The notes beneath the pieces were generated by a model. That model was given only the letters and a program-made list of their open reading frames with translations. It searched no databases and was not told the DNA's origin. The position numbers and the translations under genes are program-made. DNA of 64,000 nt. It comes from Leucogyrophana mollusca. Taxonomy: Eukaryota; Basidiomycota; Agaricomycetes; Boletales. Where the stretch lies: assembly GCA_021014945.1 (NCBI GenBank), contig MU266342.1:163856-227855 (forward strand), in the 5' to 3' direction. Shown piece by piece: positions 46,302 to 60,829 of this stretch. Every line of letters begins with the position of its first letter. The first letter of the stretch is position 1.

Positions 46302-48607
46302 GTCTTGTTGTCGGTGGGGTGGAGGTGAAGGTGAAGGTGAAGGCGTTTGCGAGTGTAGGTGACGACAAGAGGCGGAGATGGAGCTGAGGTTTGTAGGCAA
46401 CAATCCTACCGTCTTTATACCTTTCGCCATTGCTGTCTGGCCTGCAGTCCAGTTCGCAACGAAGTAGAATGACGAAAGCGATCGTCCCCCACGGCCTCCG
46501 AGAATGAGATCGAACATATACAATCGACGAGTTATCACATGCAGGAACTCCGATCTGACTTTCTGAGCGGTAGGAATTCTATGATCGCCTATTGGAAAGG
46601 TATTCCTTGAGATCTAAACCTCACGCGATCGTGAAAACGCTCGCAATTGCAATTCGTACCGGTGCAACTGGAATGTCTTTCGCAAGTCCAGTGAATATTC
46701 GAAGCTGGACCGTATGCCAAACCATTCTCATCGGATTTAAGTACCCCCCCGACCTCTTGATAGATTCCGATCGCGAATTGATTGAGCATAGACCCGTTAA
46801 ACCGAAATATATGATCGGGGGAGACTTTCCAATACGAAAGGATCGAAATTTCTGCAAGAAGACAACGCAGGATCACTCCTGCCTGGTAGGCAGATCCACG
46901 GTGGAGATCCAAGGACAGGATTTCGGTAGAGGGGATGTGATCGGAGGCAGTGAGAAGAGAGTAATATATTCTTCCTAGGCCATCGTTTCGTCTTTCGAGT
47001 CAAAATTGACGTCCTGCAAAGGAGGGCATGAGAGCAGCAGGTCCTAGCAAGGGGGTCCGATTGGAGAAAAGGTTCGCGACTAAGTTTGCCTTTCGAGGGC
47101 GGATTTGTAAGGTGCAGTGGAACTGCTGGCAAGCGTTCCAGCTGTTAAAAACACCAAACCGGACATTAAGGACACCTGAGCACTCCGGGTTGCAGGTGTG
47201 AAGGTGAATGACGTTCACACACACAGGTAGTCCCGTTGGAAAGGGGCGAGGAGACGGATGGAGGCTTGGATATCTTCCAATACGTTGAAGATTCTGAAGA
47301 CGCAGAAGTCATCAGTGAAGGCCCTTGGGAGACTGACCGCACTGCCAGCGGAATTTACTCATTCCTTGCCGTCGCAGGCTGTGTACTCGGTGCAGGGCAT
47401 TCCAGAAGGCTTTCGCAGACGTCGTTTGGTTCGAGATCTAATCATATCCTTCCGAATTGACCGAAGTGATAAATCCTCCTGGAGCGGCCTTTCCGCATCC
47501 GCCTTCAATATCATATCGTGAAAGCAGGCTTTGCTGCGCTTCAGACCTCCCACGCAAGGCCCGGTAAGATGTCTTCGAAGGATTGAGCTTGTAGACTTTA
47601 ATGTGGGATATCGTCTTCCCGGCATTGTAGGTGACAAAATGGGGGGCACCATGCGGCATCAAAGTACGGATGGGTGTAGGACACATGCAATCCCTCGCAT
47701 TTAGCATTGTCTTCCCTGATGGAGTGTGGAACATCGTGAAGATCGCGTTCGCGGGCCACTGCGTACATATACCGTCGACAACTAAGGGTTAGGCAATGAT
47801 GGTGAGAGTAAAGAGGTGAGCTTTGCGATACATACTACTCTGTCCGGTACCCGTTGTTGCATTCCACATAGCCAGTGTAGAAATATTCCACAAAGGCAAC
47901 CAGAAGCGCGTCGCATAATCCTGTGACACGCGTTTGTTCCAAAATATATGGCGTGACGCGACTGGTAGATAGACGGAGACCCTCGAGCTGGAAGACAGTC
48001 GGAAGGAGCTGCTCGGTGATTGTTATACCGTGACGGTCGTCGCCTTTGGAGGGTTAAGTACTAGCAGTGATCGCATCCGTGCCTTCCTTGTGAGACTCCC
48101 TGAGGACTCCATTAATAATCGACCACCATCATGACCACTCGACAGCACTCGAAGCCGAGTGTAATCAAGCCTGCGAGTATCAGAGCGAGGCATGGCATTT
48201 CTCGAGCACATATGACGAAGTGCTTGAAAGTTGGATTATTGGAAGATAGGTATGGACGAGCATGTACATACATAGCACAGTATCTGCAGCCGTACGGTAT
48301 GCCGAAAAACACAAGCATGAGGGAGATCATGGAGGTGAGAGGAAAGCGGTGTGGTGCGGGTATAACATAAATAGGACCCGAAAAAGATAAAAGGGGATGG
48401 GGTAATGTAAAGGAAGTATTAAACGTGCCTACAATGCAAAAGGGAGTGGGGGAATGACGCTGAAGCGGAAGGTCTCTACATGCATGGTCGTATGAATAAA
48501 TATCTCTATACCACGACAGTCTATCAACAGTCAAAGAGAGCGAACTGACCCCAAAAAGAAACGGGAATAAAGCAGCGAAGTACGCTGGATAAAGCAAGCA
48601 CAAAAAC
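46302..48607. other. Intergenic region with unresolved minus-strand coding-like segments
   Basis: No complete gene is supported across 2.3 kb. On the minus strand one open segment (about 47840-48045) reads ITITEQLLPTVFQLEGLRLS and continues to VAFVEYFYTGYVE. Downstream there are two overlapping frames: one at 47438-47734 (MFHTPSGKTMLNARD...) and one at 47598-47768 (MYAVARERDLHDVPHS...). These could be exons of an unrecognised or decayed gene. The + strand frame 46592-46978 starts with TTG and is not convincing. A GGTGAA hexamer tract lies at about 46322-46345. Confidence 0.4.
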
Positions 48608-51070
<2,463 letters not shown>

Positions 51071-53294
51071 ATGACTGCAAATCTATCCAAGAAATTCATA
51101 GGTGCAGTCAAAGACGAGTGGCAGCTCTTCAGGTGAGCTCCCACCACTGATGGGTTGCGACGTCCGGCTGAATTTCTCGCAGCGACCGCTCTACTGATCA
51201 TACGATCGGTTCGCCAATCGGATTCGGCGCGTCTTCCATCGTATATGCTGCCATCTATAATCCGCCTCCCCCGGAGCATCCAAGGCCAGTCCCATGTGCG
51301 CTAAAGGTCATGGACCTTGATGTGCTGCCGCCCCATTCACTGTCGCTGCTCCAACGCGAAACACAACTCATGTCTCTCTCAAAACACCCGAACGTGTTAC
51401 GCGTTCGCGGAAGCTGGATGGACGGTCATAAACTTCACATCGCTATGCGTCTTATGAACAAAGGCAGTGCAGCCCACGCGATGCACTACGGCTGGCCTGG
51501 TGGCATGGAGGAAGAAGTCGTCAAGTGCATTCTCAAGCAGGCCCTGGAAGGTCTCAAGTAAGTAAAGCGTATCATGAAATTGACGAAACCTTGAAGCTTA
51601 ACTAACTACCCCTTTTCGTGTCATCAGCTACTTGCACATCAACGGTTTTATCCATCGTGACATAAAAGCCGCTAATCTTTTGATTGACGATGATGGCACT
51701 GTCCTATTAGGGGACCTGGGTGTAGCTGCTTCCCTTTCGGATGACATAGAAACGTCCAGCAAACACTCCACTGGTGCGAGCCATCACATCATGAACTTCG
51801 GTCCTATATTTACCTCCAGGACCCCAGATTCTGTCCTTCCTTTCTCTCGCCCAAAAATGGGCAAACGGAAGTCATTTGTTGGCACAGTGTGTTGTCTTGT
51901 TCTAATTTATCTTCGAGTCTGACCAGTTTGGTCTCTAGCCGTGCTGGATGGCTCCTGAGCTCATTCAAGGCAAGCGTTATGATTCCAAAGCAGACATCTG
52001 GTCATTTGCCATTACGGCAATTGAGTTGACTCAGGGGAGGCCCCCGCGGTCTCGCGAGAGCGCCCACACGGTGCTGCTGCAAACGTGGGACCCTCATCTG
52101 CAATATAAGAGGTTGGATTAGCTCACCCATTCGTCATCAGGGTCCAAGGGAACCCCCCAACTCTTGATCGTGAGGGTGGTGTACACAGATACTCGCGTCC
52201 CTTCAAGGACATAGTGGACAGCTGCCTTGCCAAGGATCCTTCTAAGCGGTATGATTGTGTCCGCACCTTGACCGGATGACATCTCAATCAAAACTTGTCT
52301 CCATTCGTGCAGCCCCACAGCATCCCAGTTGCTCCAAACCCCATTCTTCAAATCTGCAAAGCAGAAATCTTATCTTGTAGGCGCTATACTGGATGGCCTT
52401 CCGCCTCTCACAATGCGACAAGAGCGCCGCAGGCGGCATGTCAGTCTGGTGAGCCACGGGACAATGGATTCGTGGGACTTCAACTCGACAACGATAGGAT
52501 CGCCAACATCTTCTGTCATTGGGGTCTCGCGAAGCTCGAAGGCAAAACCTCAAGTTGTGAGGAACATGTCTACCGCTAGCGTGGCGAGCAGGAGCCCGAA
52601 AGCGAAGAACGGAGAGTTTGATGCGGACAATCAGGAGCTTCCTTCGCATCCGGACCTACACCCAAGGTTCACTGTAACTAACCGGGGGAAGCCGGTGGCA
52701 GACGTCAATGCTTCTTACCCCATCGTTGTACACCCCTGTTCGCTTCCCTCTGAGACTGCAAATGGACCAACAATCGCTATCAAAGGGACAGCCGATCTTT
52801 CACACGAAACTAAGACCATCGACCCAATTGAAGATGATAACGATCACCTAGTCAAGCAGCAACCCGCGCTTCCTCCACTATCATCGTCCCCGAGCACATC
52901 CTCCGATTCAGCGCACTCACAGGTCTTATCTGACGTGTTTGAGTCTTCTGGCTCTTCTATTTCTGAAATAGAGCCGCCAGTCCAGACTTCAGCCCTGCCC
53001 CGCCGGCCCGCGACGTCATCAGGTCCCATCCCAATCCAGCACACCTCACGGTCCCGACGTAAGCAGTCTTTTCCTGGCCTAAGCTCATACTCTCCCGCGA
53101 GAGTCACCTCCCCTCCTATTGCATCTTCTTCGTCGCCATCTCCCGGCCTCTGGAAGAGGCTCACGCGGTCCGGATCCCGCGGAGGCATCGGCGATGATGA
53201 CCCTTTCAACAAAGACAAGAAAACAAACGGGTTCGTTCGCATTTTAAACAGGAGAGGCTCGTCCTCGGTTGCTCAGCGACCGTCATGGACATAA
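51071..53294 (+). CDS. STE20/FRAY-type serine/threonine kinase
   Basis: Member of the STE20 group closest to FRAY/OSR1-like kinases. The first exon reads [20 protein letters not shown]. The glycine loop is [16 protein letters not shown], the Lys is in [12 protein letters not shown], the catalytic loop is [13 protein letters not shown] is in [10 protein letters not shown], and the activation segment end is [12 protein letters not shown]. Further on are [38 protein letters not shown] and the family block [20 protein letters not shown]. The C-terminal 300 residues are Ser/Pro-rich and disordered. At least six introns are read. Fungal members are little studied; osmotic or polarity signalling is inference. 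Confidence 0.88.
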
Positions 53295-53617
53295 CACAGG
53301 ACATGTATCGCGAATCTCACCATACTTAGTCATATATCGTACCATATGTACCAGAATCATACCCCGGATTTATTGTGGGGGCATCTTCCTTCACATCTAA
53401 TCCCCTTATTGTACTGCTAATAGTGTACTGTATGGCCCTCGTGTATAACCTCTCATCCTACTCACCAATGTACCACGGACTGACGCTCGCCTGCCAGTGT
53501 CTGACACTCAGGAAGTTGCTCTGTGCACAACATCAAAAGGGTTAAGCGAGTGCACGATCGTAGAATAACTTTCTAATGGTGTCTACGGGGCGATACATGA
53601 ACGACAGAACGAGCGGA
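53295..53617. other. Intergenic, convergent 3' flanks
   Basis: T-rich and AT-rich sequence lies between the kinase stop and the Rieske gene stop. No gene is supported. Confidence 0.5.
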
Positions 53618-54701
53618 CTATCCGACGACGAGTTTTCCCTCCGCATCATTGAAGTCGTAAGGAGGAATCTCCAAGTTTAGCTAAAAGTACGGAGATGAGA
53701 TTCGAATGAGAGAGCTACAACGAACCAACTTACAGGAGCGGGACCCTTCCGGGCACGACCAGCTACAGAATGAAAGATGAGAATTAATTAACAGACACAT
53801 TGTAATGGCATTGGACGTACAGATATCGTAGTGAGAACCGTGGCATGGGCAGAACCTAAGATAATCCATCAGTATATGGCAGCAAAGTGCGAGGGGCTCC
53901 CTTACCATCCTCCATAATCGCCAGACTCCCCAATGGGCACACAACCGAGATGTGTGCAGACACCCAACATCACCAACCACTCAGGCCGCTTTACCCGGTC
54001 CTCGTCGCTCTGAGGATCTCTGAACTTCTTCCAGTTCACGCTCCTCGCCTCCTCGACCTCATCGGCCGTCCTGTGTCGAATGAACACGGGCTTTCCGCGC
54101 CATTTAATGATGACATTCTTGCCCTCCGGAATGTTGGCAAGTTCGACCTCCGTCTTCGCGAGAGCCAGGACGTCGGCCGATGCAGCCATGGACTCTAGGA
54201 AACCTGTAATGGCTGACTTGGCGACGGAAGCGGAGAGGACGCCCATAGAGCCAACCATAAAGTACGACAAAGCACGGTTGGTGCTGTCAGACTCGGGACG
54301 GTATGGTGTGAAGTCAGGCACCTCCGGGGTGTCTTTCACAACTGCGGAAGTGTGAAGGAGACGGGGCTGGAAGTAGGTGGTCGGGGGTGGTGCAGCTACT
54401 TCAGACGCGCATTTCGTCGGCGTTAGTACTGATGCACCTGGTACTCAATTTACTGCTAAAGCAAAAGAAGCTCACCAGCAAATGTCTTGGAGACCAGTCC
54501 AATGCCCGAACTCCTCGTCACACCGGTGAAGCGAGTGGGGACATCTGAGCGAGGACCCGTTGCGCCATGGCCATGGTCATGACCGCCCGAGGGTGCTCGT
54601 GAGCCGAGATTCAGGCGTGGTGCACTAGGAATTCCGCTAGGGAGAGTGCGCACAGTTGGCGGGAGGTTAATGGATTTTTTAACCGCTTGAAACGAGGCCA
54701 T
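53618..54701 (-). CDS. RIP1: Rieske iron-sulfur protein of the cytochrome bc1 complex
   Basis: Mitochondrial inner membrane subunit of complex III that carries the 2Fe-2S cluster. Starts MASFQAVKKSINLPPTVRT, a presequence of about 80 residues with a His/Gly-rich stretch. The mature part begins near VVKDTPEVPDFTPYRP. One membrane helix (ALSYFMVGSMGVLSASVAKS) precedes the hinge. The cluster ligands are in CTHLGCVPIG and CPCHGSHYDISGR, all Cys and His intact. It ends YDFNDAEGKLVVG. The second ligand hairpin is built from two microexons (53821-53855, 35 nt; 53734-53762, 29 nt). The ATG at 54701 was chosen because it gives the presequence. Confidence 0.95.
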
Positions 54702-56222
54702 GGCTTCGAGAAATGCTTTCTCTGGCAACGATGCTGGCGGTACTGGCAAATAACGATTTTGCTGCAGAGCGGAGTTCAACCGCGTCTAAAAGTCCGCTTA
54801 CACCCGATCCATCCCGGCACAGCACCTCTGGCGGCATCCATACAGATGTGCTCCAGCAATCTCGATGTACTCTCAGATTTCACTATGGAGCTCGTCGTAA
54901 CGATAGGGTCGGCGGCTTAGTTACTTTCTGGCAGCTAGCAAGAGCTACCTCGAATCTGCTGCGCAGTACAGACCAACCGTAATACACCGACGTCCAGAGC
55001 TTGCCTGCTCGCAATCCGCGACGAACCCTGATAATTTTGCGCGTTTCAGTAGGCACCAGCTATTGACTTGGATCACTGATACGAGGTCCGGATCCGACTC
55101 AGGGCCTGGCATCAGGAGCTCGAAAGCAAATTGCAGTACTGAATTACAACAAAGTTCCTCAAGGAAACGACGTTCTTGAGATGCAACATCTCAATGTCCT
55201 TCAAGTATGCTAGGTCCGTGGTCGTTTCGACCAGTTCGCCCATAATCTCCTATTAGCGATGAAAACCTGAGGACACGGGCCTGTGGCGAGAAAGGTGGAG
55301 ACAGTGACTCTCAACTGCATGCAACCTTGTCGTCTATAAAACTGACAAGAAACAAGCCTTCGGCCTCAGGTCTGGCTCTAGCAGGTCATTTGAATCTGGT
55401 GTCGCGCCATCCCGGGTACATCCCCGGGTATACCAAAGCTTTGTCGGACCCGGATCGTTCTACGATTCCCCACTCGAGCCAGTTACAATGAGCCGTGGTC
55501 CGGAAGACCCGATCCTCTCCTGTCGCGCCGGACGCGCTCACGCTGGTGGTCCCATTTGACTACAGCAACAAGCGATATGGGGTGTGTATATCAGTGATAA
55601 CTCGCCTGAATAAAATGGATCATGCGGACTGGACCCGCGATATCATGCACATTATCTGAGCGAAAGACGAGCCACAGCCCGAAGCCACCAAAAGTACTCG
55701 CGTGACAGTGCGTCGCGTCTTGTCACACCATATGATTTTGGGACAATTGTGTCACACGAATGATGCGGTGCGCTTGTGCCCGTACTTATCGCAAGTTGGG
55801 CGCTGGCGTTCCAGTCTCGCGTGTCCATTTGCATTTCGTATGCATAATGCTGGAAAAAAGGTATAGGTTTCGACGCTCGGAGAGGTCGGTGACCTTGGAA
55901 ACATAGAGCTTTGAGCGTTGGGACGACGAAGAAGAATGGACGCCATTAGAACACTGGGCAAAATCAAATCGTGCACAGGCCAAACAGTCCTCCTACGAGG
56001 GCGGATGGGGCCTGTGGACCGTGATGATTGGTGAGGAAGACATCCACTAGTTTGTGGCGGGAAATTTGGCGGCGCGCGAAGAATCCTGGCACACTTGGGC
56101 CCCAAATTGGGTAGCAAATGATGAACCTGGCACCAGTCACTTTTCAATCAACGACGGGACTCTCCAAAAATTCGTCTATCTTCCTGTCCCTCTGACAACG
56201 TCCCGGAAAGAATAGCAGTTCG
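54702..56222. other. Intergenic region
   Basis: The stretch contains the Rieske promoter at its left end. Minus-strand frames of up to 131 codons (55752-56147) exist but are not convincing: no domain, no splice-linked neighbour. Nothing else is identified. Confidence 0.4.
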
Positions 56223-56573
56223 ATGCCTTCGCGGATGTATTCTCCACCTTGTATCTATGACTTCACCCATGTTTAGTGTTTCTTCGTGCGTAATCGGGAC
56301 GGCGCTGCATACCATGTTTGTACGTACCCTTCACCTCCTTACACAAGACTCAGGGTGGGTTCGGATCTTGGGGCTCCTCGAACCTAATCACCAAGTGCAT
56401 AGAGCACGTTGCCCATTGTTGTCCACCAGAAACGAACGGCTTTTTAAACAAGTGAGTGACATTATCATAACTTGCACATCTCTCCTGTGTTCATCTATTT
56501 CATCAAGGGTCGCAATTATAGGTCCACAACTTTGCTGGTTTCCGACAACTTGCACAGCTTGACGACCCTCTGA
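56223..56573 (+). CDS. Possible small spliced gene, unidentified
   Basis: A chain of three short exons can be read: MPSRMYSPPCIYDFTH, then TQGGFGSWGSSNLITKCIEH and HCCPPETNGFLN, then STTLLVSDNLHSLTTL and a stop. Introns are 56271-56347 and about 56452-56520, both with GT-AG ends. The product would be about 67 residues with paired Cys. An alternative frame for the last exon (VHNFAGFRQLAQLDDPL, then a donor) is equally open, so the model is unsettled. It precedes the F-box gene on the same strand and might be part of its 5' end. Confidence 0.25.
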
Positions 56574-56653
56574 GAAATTTTCTTTGGGATTTCAGAGAGT
56601 CAAATGGTAAGCGTCCATTCTGGACCGCGCACGCTCTTGATAACAGTGATGCT

Positions 56654-58426
56654 ATGTTTCGCAAGGTTTCGACAAGGGCCTCCTCCAGGCGCGAAGCCGC
56701 GGCGGCGGGAGACGCGTTGGTTGTCGCACAGTCCTCATCAACCCCATCCATTAATACCATGCCTACAGAGCTTCTGCTCATGATTTTCAAAGGCGTCTAT
56801 GCCGCACACAGGACTGGTCAGGTTGGCTCGCAATCTGATCCGAACTCAAATTCAGACTCGGACTCAGACTCGGACTCAGACTCGTCAGACGACTGGATTC
56901 CCGCAGATCCTTTGTCGCCTTCGTACTTTCCGCTAGCTCTCACGCGAGTATGCACGGCGTGGCGAGACATAATGAGCACCGTTCCCGAGTTCTGGACGCG
57001 CCTTGTCATCTTTGTCGACAATGACCCGACGCCTTTGAGTCAGGTCGAGTCCTGGCTAGAGTGGTCGCGCGACCTTCCTTTGGACATATTGGTCACTAGA
57101 AGACCCGATAGGTTCGAAGAAGACGATCCGGACGAAAATGATCGCGTTGACTGTCTCATAGATGTGATCTATGGTGACATTGAGCGTTGCCAGCGCCTTT
57201 GTTTCGACGTCATCTTAGCTTCATCGTTGCCTCCCCTAGACATATTCAACCACCTTGTCGCTCCCCACCTCGCGACGTTCACACTTGAATGTAGGGTGGA
57301 TGATGGTCCTCGTCCAGACGTTATGCCCGCCTTGCTCGCCAGACTACTTAGGGAAGAGATTGTTGCTTCTTCCACCTTAGGCGGTGGAATCGACTCCCTT
57401 TTAGACAACGCGGAACCCTCAGCCTCGGTGGACGGCCCTTCCATCACCTCAGACGTTCTTTCCAATCAAGACGAAGAGAACTCGGAGGAGGACTCAGATT
57501 CGGGTTCCTCGGATGATGAATCGGACGATTGGGATTCAGATGACTGGGACTTCGAAATACCCAACATCAACAGCCTTGTGTTGGACGGGCGGAACTTCTG
57601 TAACGCTTTCCTGGATCCTTGTGAATTCTTGGGTTGGAAGGGTCACCTTGATGTGAATACGCTGCAGCGTCTCAAGATCGCACATTATAAGCCCACCGAG
57701 GGAGAGAGAAAACTGTCGTTATACGACTTGCTGGCAGCGCTGTCGGAGGAAGCTTACCACCTCGGGTCCCTGGAAATTGAGGACATCGACTTCCAGGAGT
57801 GGAGGTTGGACGAGGTGTTTTACATCCGCCAGAAATGCCTATACGAGCTCTCCATCACTGATATCAAGAGCGAACTGGCTGTTGCCGAGCTCTTCCGCAT
57901 CTCTGTCTTTTCCATCGACACCATACGCATAACCCGCTGCCCGATAAACTCTCTGCGCCTAATTCCCGATCAATGCACCACGGAAGAGTTCTACTTCGAG
58001 GAGATCGACGAGAATCAAGATTTTCGTCGTCCGCTCAGAAACTGGGACGGAAGCGTGCTAGTCTTTGACAAATGTCCTGGATTTAACGACCGTTTCCTGG
58101 CCCAGATGAGCCGGGAACCGTGGATTTGCAAGGACGTTGCCGAGCTCAACATCAACAATTGTCCCAATTTCACTGTGCGCGCACTCAAAAAGATGATGAA
58201 GAAGCGTAGAGACACAGCTGCGTTGGATGGCCAGTGGGGAGCCGATGAAAATCTCCGTTGGAAAGACTTCTCTGCCGTTCGTCCCATCACGTCGCTGTGC
58301 GTTCATGGAGGGCCTCTTCTTTCAGCAAAGGACGAGGCGTGGTTCTTGGACATCATGAAATCCCGTGGTAGCTCCTTCCATTGGACAACTGAGGCTGTCA
58401 AGGAAAAGTCGAAATTGTTGTTTTGA
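56654..58426 (+). CDS. F-box-type protein (basidiomycete expanded family)
   Basis: A single-exon frame of 590 residues. After a basic Ser/Ala-rich start (MFRKVSTRASSRREAAAAG) comes an F-box-like helix (INTMPTELLLMIFKGVYAAH), interrupted by an SDSDSDSDSD stretch and resuming with LALTRVCTAWRDIMSTVPEF. The latter is the usual second half of mushroom F-box domains. A leucine-rich-repeat-like region follows with a further acidic stretch (DEENSEEDSDSGSSDDESDD). The C-terminus reads GCPGFNDRF-like repeats, as in LRR F-box proteins, and ends TEAVKEKSKLLF. Such proteins act as substrate adaptors of SCF ubiquitin ligases. The substrate is unknown. The family is lineage-expanded in Agaricomycetes. Confidence 0.8.
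   Translation: MFRKVSTRASSRREAAAAGDALVVAQSSSTPSINTMPTELLLMIFKGVYAAHRTGQVGSQSDPNSNSDSDSDSDSDSSDDWIPADPLSPSYFPLALTRVCTAWRDIMSTVPEFWTRLVIFVDNDPTPLSQVESWLEWSRDLPLDILVTRRPDRFEEDDPDENDRVDCLIDVIYGDIERCQRLCFDVILASSLPPLDIFNHLVAPHLATFTLECRVDDGPRPDVMPALLARLLREEIVASSTLGGGIDSLLDNAEPSASVDGPSITSDVLSNQDEENSEEDSDSGSSDDESDDWDSDDWDFEIPNINSLVLDGRNFCNAFLDPCEFLGWKGHLDVNTLQRLKIAHYKPTEGERKLSLYDLLAALSEEAYHLGSLEIEDIDFQEWRLDEVFYIRQKCLYELSITDIKSELAVAELFRISVFSIDTIRITRCPINSLRLIPDQCTTEEFYFEEIDENQDFRRPLRNWDGSVLVFDKCPGFNDRFLAQMSREPWICKDVAELNINNCPNFTVRALKKMMKKRRDTAALDGQWGADENLRWKDFSAVRPITSLCVHGGPLLSAKDEAWFLDIMKSRGSSFHWTTEAVKEKSKLLF
56849..56888 (+). repeat. GACTCG/GACTCA repeat inside the F-box gene
   Basis: About six imperfect copies of GACTCR encode the SDSDSD run. 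The tract splits the F-box into two halves and is probably length-variable. Confidence 0.7.
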
Positions 58427-58570
58427 CGGAGGTTGAGACGCACCACAGTTGTCTACGCAGAACAAACAGCTCGTTTTCCGTTTCTACAGCAGATCGGATT
58501 ATGGCTCACATATGTCATCCGTACAATAATTATCTACACAAAACATCTATATTGCAAACGAGAATGATCA

Positions 58571-60240
58571 TCATGCGGAGGACTTCCGCGACTTTTCCCA
58601 TTCGTCGATGCCTGGAACTTGATATCCGAACCAACCGTCCATCCAACTCTCCTGCATGAACATGATCACCAACTTCATACCCCACTTCCTCACGAACATC
58701 CCAAAAGCACTGATGTCGCGTTTCTGGTCACCCCGTTGATTTGCCTTGGCGATGATCTCCCCCACCCGACCTTCACGTGCCTTCTGGAAGGTCGACAGAA
58801 CAGACCTTATATCTGAAAGGCTAGCTTCCTGCTCACCCGAGGAAGACATGTATTGACGAAGGAGGTGCCCCAGGTGTGCGGCGTCCTCCAGCGCCTGTGA
58901 GGCACCTTGTGCACTGTGTGGGGGCATAGCTTTAAGGTTCAGAAGATAAGTCGTTGGCACAGATCGAGCAGATATTCCAGCGAATAACCTACCATGGGCA
59001 GCATCACCGATAAGTACTACCGTGCCATCATTATGCCAGTGGGGGAGGCCTTCGACCTCTGAGATAGGCCAAAGGAGCGGCGCTTTTGCTGTCGACTTTT
59101 CTGCAACCTCGAGTATCTGTGAGACAGGAAAGGCCCAATCCGAGAAGCGGCGGTTGAGCTGCACGATGTGGGTCAGGAATTAAACAATCCCATTTACGTG
59201 ACGAAAAAAGCGTGCCAACCTCCTTGAATATCTCGTCCCTAGGAATTTGCCATTCCTCCCTCGATCTGTCCGCAGCTTCGTAGGTTGCCCACCTGGATTA
59301 GAAAAAGTATAGCCCGTCAAGAAAGATATTCCGTTTCGATGCTAATATACTAACCATGCTATCCGTTTAGCTTCCTTGTCAATCTGACTCAAACAGATGA
59401 AGCCACGGCAGCCTGAATTGATTAGTTCACGCCGTGTTCGAGACACAAAGCACTCCTCACCATGTATCACCACCACTGGCCTTTCGGCATTGAAGTAGTC
59501 ACCGATGCCGGGGATGGAAGCTGAGTCGACGAAGCCTCCGGTCCCAAGCAGGCCACTATAAACCGGCTTTGGAGTTGCCAGACCCAGTCCTTTGTACATC
59601 CTTGACGGCCGGGGGTTAGAGGCGGATACAAAAATATGAGAAAGGGCCGTACAACGTCCTGACATTGCTCCAGATACCGTCCGATCCAACCAATAGGTCC
59701 ACCTTTTTCTCGTGCTCTGTCCCGCCTTCCGTCCAACGGACGATGGCGCCATCGCTCATTTGCTCCAGACCGACCACCTTGGAGTTCCACCTTATGGGAA
59801 TACGTCTCTTTTCGACTTCGTCTAGCAATACTTCCAAGATATCCCAGCGAATAATCATGGTCGACGAGAAACCATAACGCGCTGTCGAACCCTGAGGTAC
59901 TTTGCCAATATATCCACCTGCTGAGTCAAGGATAGATAACCATTGGACAGGTACACCGTTGGGACGAGAGAGAAGGTGGGCGGAGACGCCAAGACCTTTC
60001 AGTACATTCATGCCATTTGGACCAAGCATTAATATCCCTCCTTCCACCTCACTCGAACGGCCGGGGCGATTTTCTAGCACCGTGACATTGATTCCCTCGA
60101 TGGAGGAAAGGAAAATGGCAGCACTGGCCTGGGTGTACGAGTTTTATCAGTTTCAGCTTAGGAACAGGGCCGATATGAGCACTTACCCCGCCAATTCCTC
60201 CGCCAACAATGACCACTTCTAACTTACGCTTGCTCGACAT
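58571..60240 (-). CDS. FAD-dependent monooxygenase (salicylate hydroxylase-like)
   Basis: Flavoprotein aromatic hydroxylase type. The N-terminal dinucleotide motif is VVIVGGGIGG, continued after an intron by a Rossmann strand INVTVLENRPGRSSEVEGG. Family blocks: GPNGMNVLKGLG, the DG-type motif DLLVGSDGIWSNVR, and the FAD-binding GTVVLIGDAAHAMPPHSAQG. The C-terminus has a helix and a hydrophobic GMKLVIMFMQESW, ending EWEKSRKSSA. It oxidises an unidentified small aromatic substrate using NAD(P)H and oxygen. Several introns are read without frame problems. It ends near the F-box gene, tail to tail. Confidence 0.88.
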
Positions 60241-60829
60241 GTTCTTGAGTATAGAGGAGGTAGTTTGCTGTCTAATCGGGCGAGAAAGCTAGCCCATTAT
60301 ATAGTTCGCGCAGGGATAGGCGGTGAACCCATTTGCAATTGTATGCACCGCACGGTTGTGATCCCATCTAAAAACGTTAAACTACGCACATCAGCATCCT
60401 CGTCTACAGCACATGCCAGCGCGCGTACGTACGTGTGTCACTGTGTGTGAGCAATACATACCAGGGAATACCTTCACAGCGTGTCTATGGAGGGGCACGG
60501 CAAGAGGTTGATTTATCGGTGCCGCGTGTCGAGTCGGCATTTCAAGTTCAACACTTTCAATAGGTGCGGCAGGCCACGGCTCAACAGAACTCCCGGGTGT
60601 GGCGTGTCGCGTCGGCTTGCACGCAGCCGTTCCATTTACACTCCGCTGCGTAGACAGTTGTCGCCGCATGTCCAGCTCAGACGATCGGAATCCTGTGGCC
60701 TGCTGCGCCTGTCAAATGTATACCCGCCTGGATAAGCTCGAGGATACTCGTCATGTTCCATTGTAGTGTCCGCGGAGTTTAAAGGAACGGCCGTGTTCGA
60801 GCCCAGTCATCCGGCAGGACTAAGATGCT
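60241..60829. other. Intergenic region between the FAD monooxygenase and the fungalysin fragment
   Basis: Two overlapping minus-strand frames (including one of 92 codons at 60391-60669) read without stops but no motif is recognised. Nothing is supported. Confidence 0.4.

Noticed and set aside
46592..46978. Plus-strand 128-codon frame
   Set aside because: The start codon would be TTG and the opposite strand is equally open. No family resemblance.
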